Part shown: piece by piece, positions 62,495 to 64,000 of the stretch
How positions within the stretch are numbered: position 1 is the first letter of the stretch
How the letters are laid out: each line of letters starts with the position of its first letter
Source of the DNA: Daphnia carinata
Taxonomy: Eukaryota; Arthropoda; Branchiopoda; Diplostraca; Daphniidae
Direction of reading: 5' to 3'
DNA: 64,000 nucleotides
Assembly (NCBI RefSeq): GCF_022539665.2
Contig: NC_081339.1
Coordinates: 4,334,517 to 4,398,516, forward strand
Translations under genes and position numbers: made by a program
Notes under the pieces: generated by a model
Database searches by the model: none
Seen by the model: only the letters and a program-made list of their open reading frames with translations
Told to the model about the DNA's origin: nothing

Positions 62495-64000
62495 GTAAAA
62501 CGAGGCCTAATTTCTCTTATCTAAATGAAACGCACAATCCCATTGCCGAAAAGCTTCTTATAAATCTATAGGGTCACACCTAAAGAAATGGGGAATAGAA
62601 TTTTTAAGTTTTTTTCGAGGGGGTTTTGTTGTGTGGAAGCGCTATCGACTGGGAGGAACCCCTTGTAATTTTACACCGAATCCGATATGTGCTCAGCTCT
62701 TACCTGTACAGGTATAACCCCTTCTTTGGTGTGTTAGACAGCCAAAAAAGAAGCCTTTAACGTGCAGACTTTGTTATTTTAGTTTTTTAAGTGTGCCCCG
62801 TCTGTTAAAAAAAAAAAAAAGTAGATATGAATCAGCTGTTTTGACATATTTTCTATACGCATCTCTGAGTTCATGATAATATTGGTTTATATATTTTTTT
62901 TCTTTGACAGACAGCGGCCTCTTTTAACGAGGGATGTCTACCTGTGTTAAATAGGAAGCAGCTACCGATATAGGTTATTGTTTCTCCCCTCCTGTCGTAA
63001 CTTGTAAAAACTTGGCTTCTCGTATTCGTTTTGACTCGTAAATTATTTTTTATTTATAGACATTTAAAAATTTTGTTTTCCACTTTTGTTTCGCTGGTTT
63101 ATGAATGAAGAAAAGTTCTTCATAAAAAAAAACGAAACAAAAGGTTTTAAAAAACTGGCCATCGGCATTAAGAAAAAGGATCGAAAATCATCACTTTGGT
63201 GTGACATTTTTCGTTTTATTTTTCTCTCTACGTGTCGTTTATATGATCTGTTACCATGTCGATTGTATGTGTATAACGCAGGTGTGCAGGATAAAAGAAA
63301 TTAGTGTCATTATGTTTATGCCCCGATGCGCATAGTCATTTGCATATAGGCCTACCATATTTTTTTAAGTTTTGGCACCTGGAAATTCGATTGGCCTAGA
63401 TTATGGCAACGCTGTTAGTTGACATTGGAAATGGAGGCAATTTTTTATTTTGCCGACATGCGATGTTAAAAATGTACTCACGGGGTTGACACTTGGTATT
63501 GCGTGCCAAAAATTCTGAAATGGCACTTGTTCAAAATGTTCTAAAATCCTCTTTGAAAGATGCACAGTGTGTGTGTGACCCCTAGCGTCTTGAGTCCACG
63601 TCGTTTAAATTGTTCGGATTATTTGTTTAAAATTTTTTTGGAAAAAAGAAATCGCTCATGTCATCGTTTGGAAGCCTCGATATATTTTTCTGACAAGTGG
63701 AAGGTTGTCGGGTCTAAAAGTTTACACGAAGGGGTGGAGTTAACTCATTTTCTTAGCGATTTATTGGAAGCCAAACAAGAAAAAAGTGTAACGTAAAATT
63801 CAGGGGAGGATTTTTGCATAGAATTTATGCATTTTTCTGGTCGTCAGGTCAAGTAGGAGGTCGATTTTTTCTTCGTAAGAAAAATACCTTTCCTATTATC
63901 ATAATGAAGTTCCGCTATTCTCAGCAGACCGAGTAAAAAGAAAAACTGATTATGCATTAACTTTGGCCAAATATGGTCGCCTAGTCTGAAATAATGGCGT
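62495..64000 (+). other. Probable first coding intron to the window edge
   Basis: No further exon recognised before the end of the window. Confidence 0.4.

Overview
This window is arthropod nuclear DNA, most likely from a small-genome branchiopod crustacean such as Daphnia. The evidence is protein-coding genes cut into many exons by introns of about 50-90 bp, AT-rich flanks full of A/T homopolymers, a chitin-binding cuticle protein, and arthropod-like orthologues. No bacterial gene organisation, CRISPR array or rRNA gene was seen. All gene models below were spliced by hand, using GT-AG (occasionally GC-AG) sites and reading-phase continuity.

Left part (1-15.3 kb) is gene-dense: mRpL23 (minus) lies head-to-head with cortactin (plus), followed by a 2-hydroxyacid oxidase (plus), two tandem secreted Gly/Tyr-rich proteins (minus) and a 14-exon bestrophin chloride channel (plus).

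Middle part (15.3-30.8 kb) is repeat territory: a 0.57-kb terminal-inverted-repeat element, a decayed but intron-retaining vasa-like DEAD-box helicase pseudogene, a scatter of at least eight tRNA-like modules, a roughly 4.7-kb near-palindrome with arms of about 2 kb, a 344-bp TA-flanked element and a 17-bp GC-rich minisatellite.

Right-centre (30.8-45.2 kb) returns to genes: a glycine-transporter-like SLC6 transporter (minus), the UFM1-specific protease UFSP2 (minus) and an R&R-type cuticle protein with a long last intron (plus).

The last 19 kb is mostly AT-rich non-coding DNA. It holds a few coding traces (a one-helix membrane-protein exon, a decayed multi-exon gene on the minus strand) and, near the right edge, what look like 5' UTR and first coding exons of a nuclear protein gene that continues beyond the window.

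The genes do not form one pathway: they are housekeeping and tissue genes (mitochondrial translation, actin branching, peroxisomal oxidation, chloride conductance, amine/amino-acid uptake, UFMylation, cuticle) that happen to be neighbours. The most notable observations are the shortened lid loop in the hydroxyacid oxidase, a premature stop with an intact downstream exon in one Gly/Tyr-rich gene, a Thr at the Na1-site position of the SLC6 protein, the vasa-like pseudogene, and the palindrome whose inner arms look identical while its outer arms have diverged.
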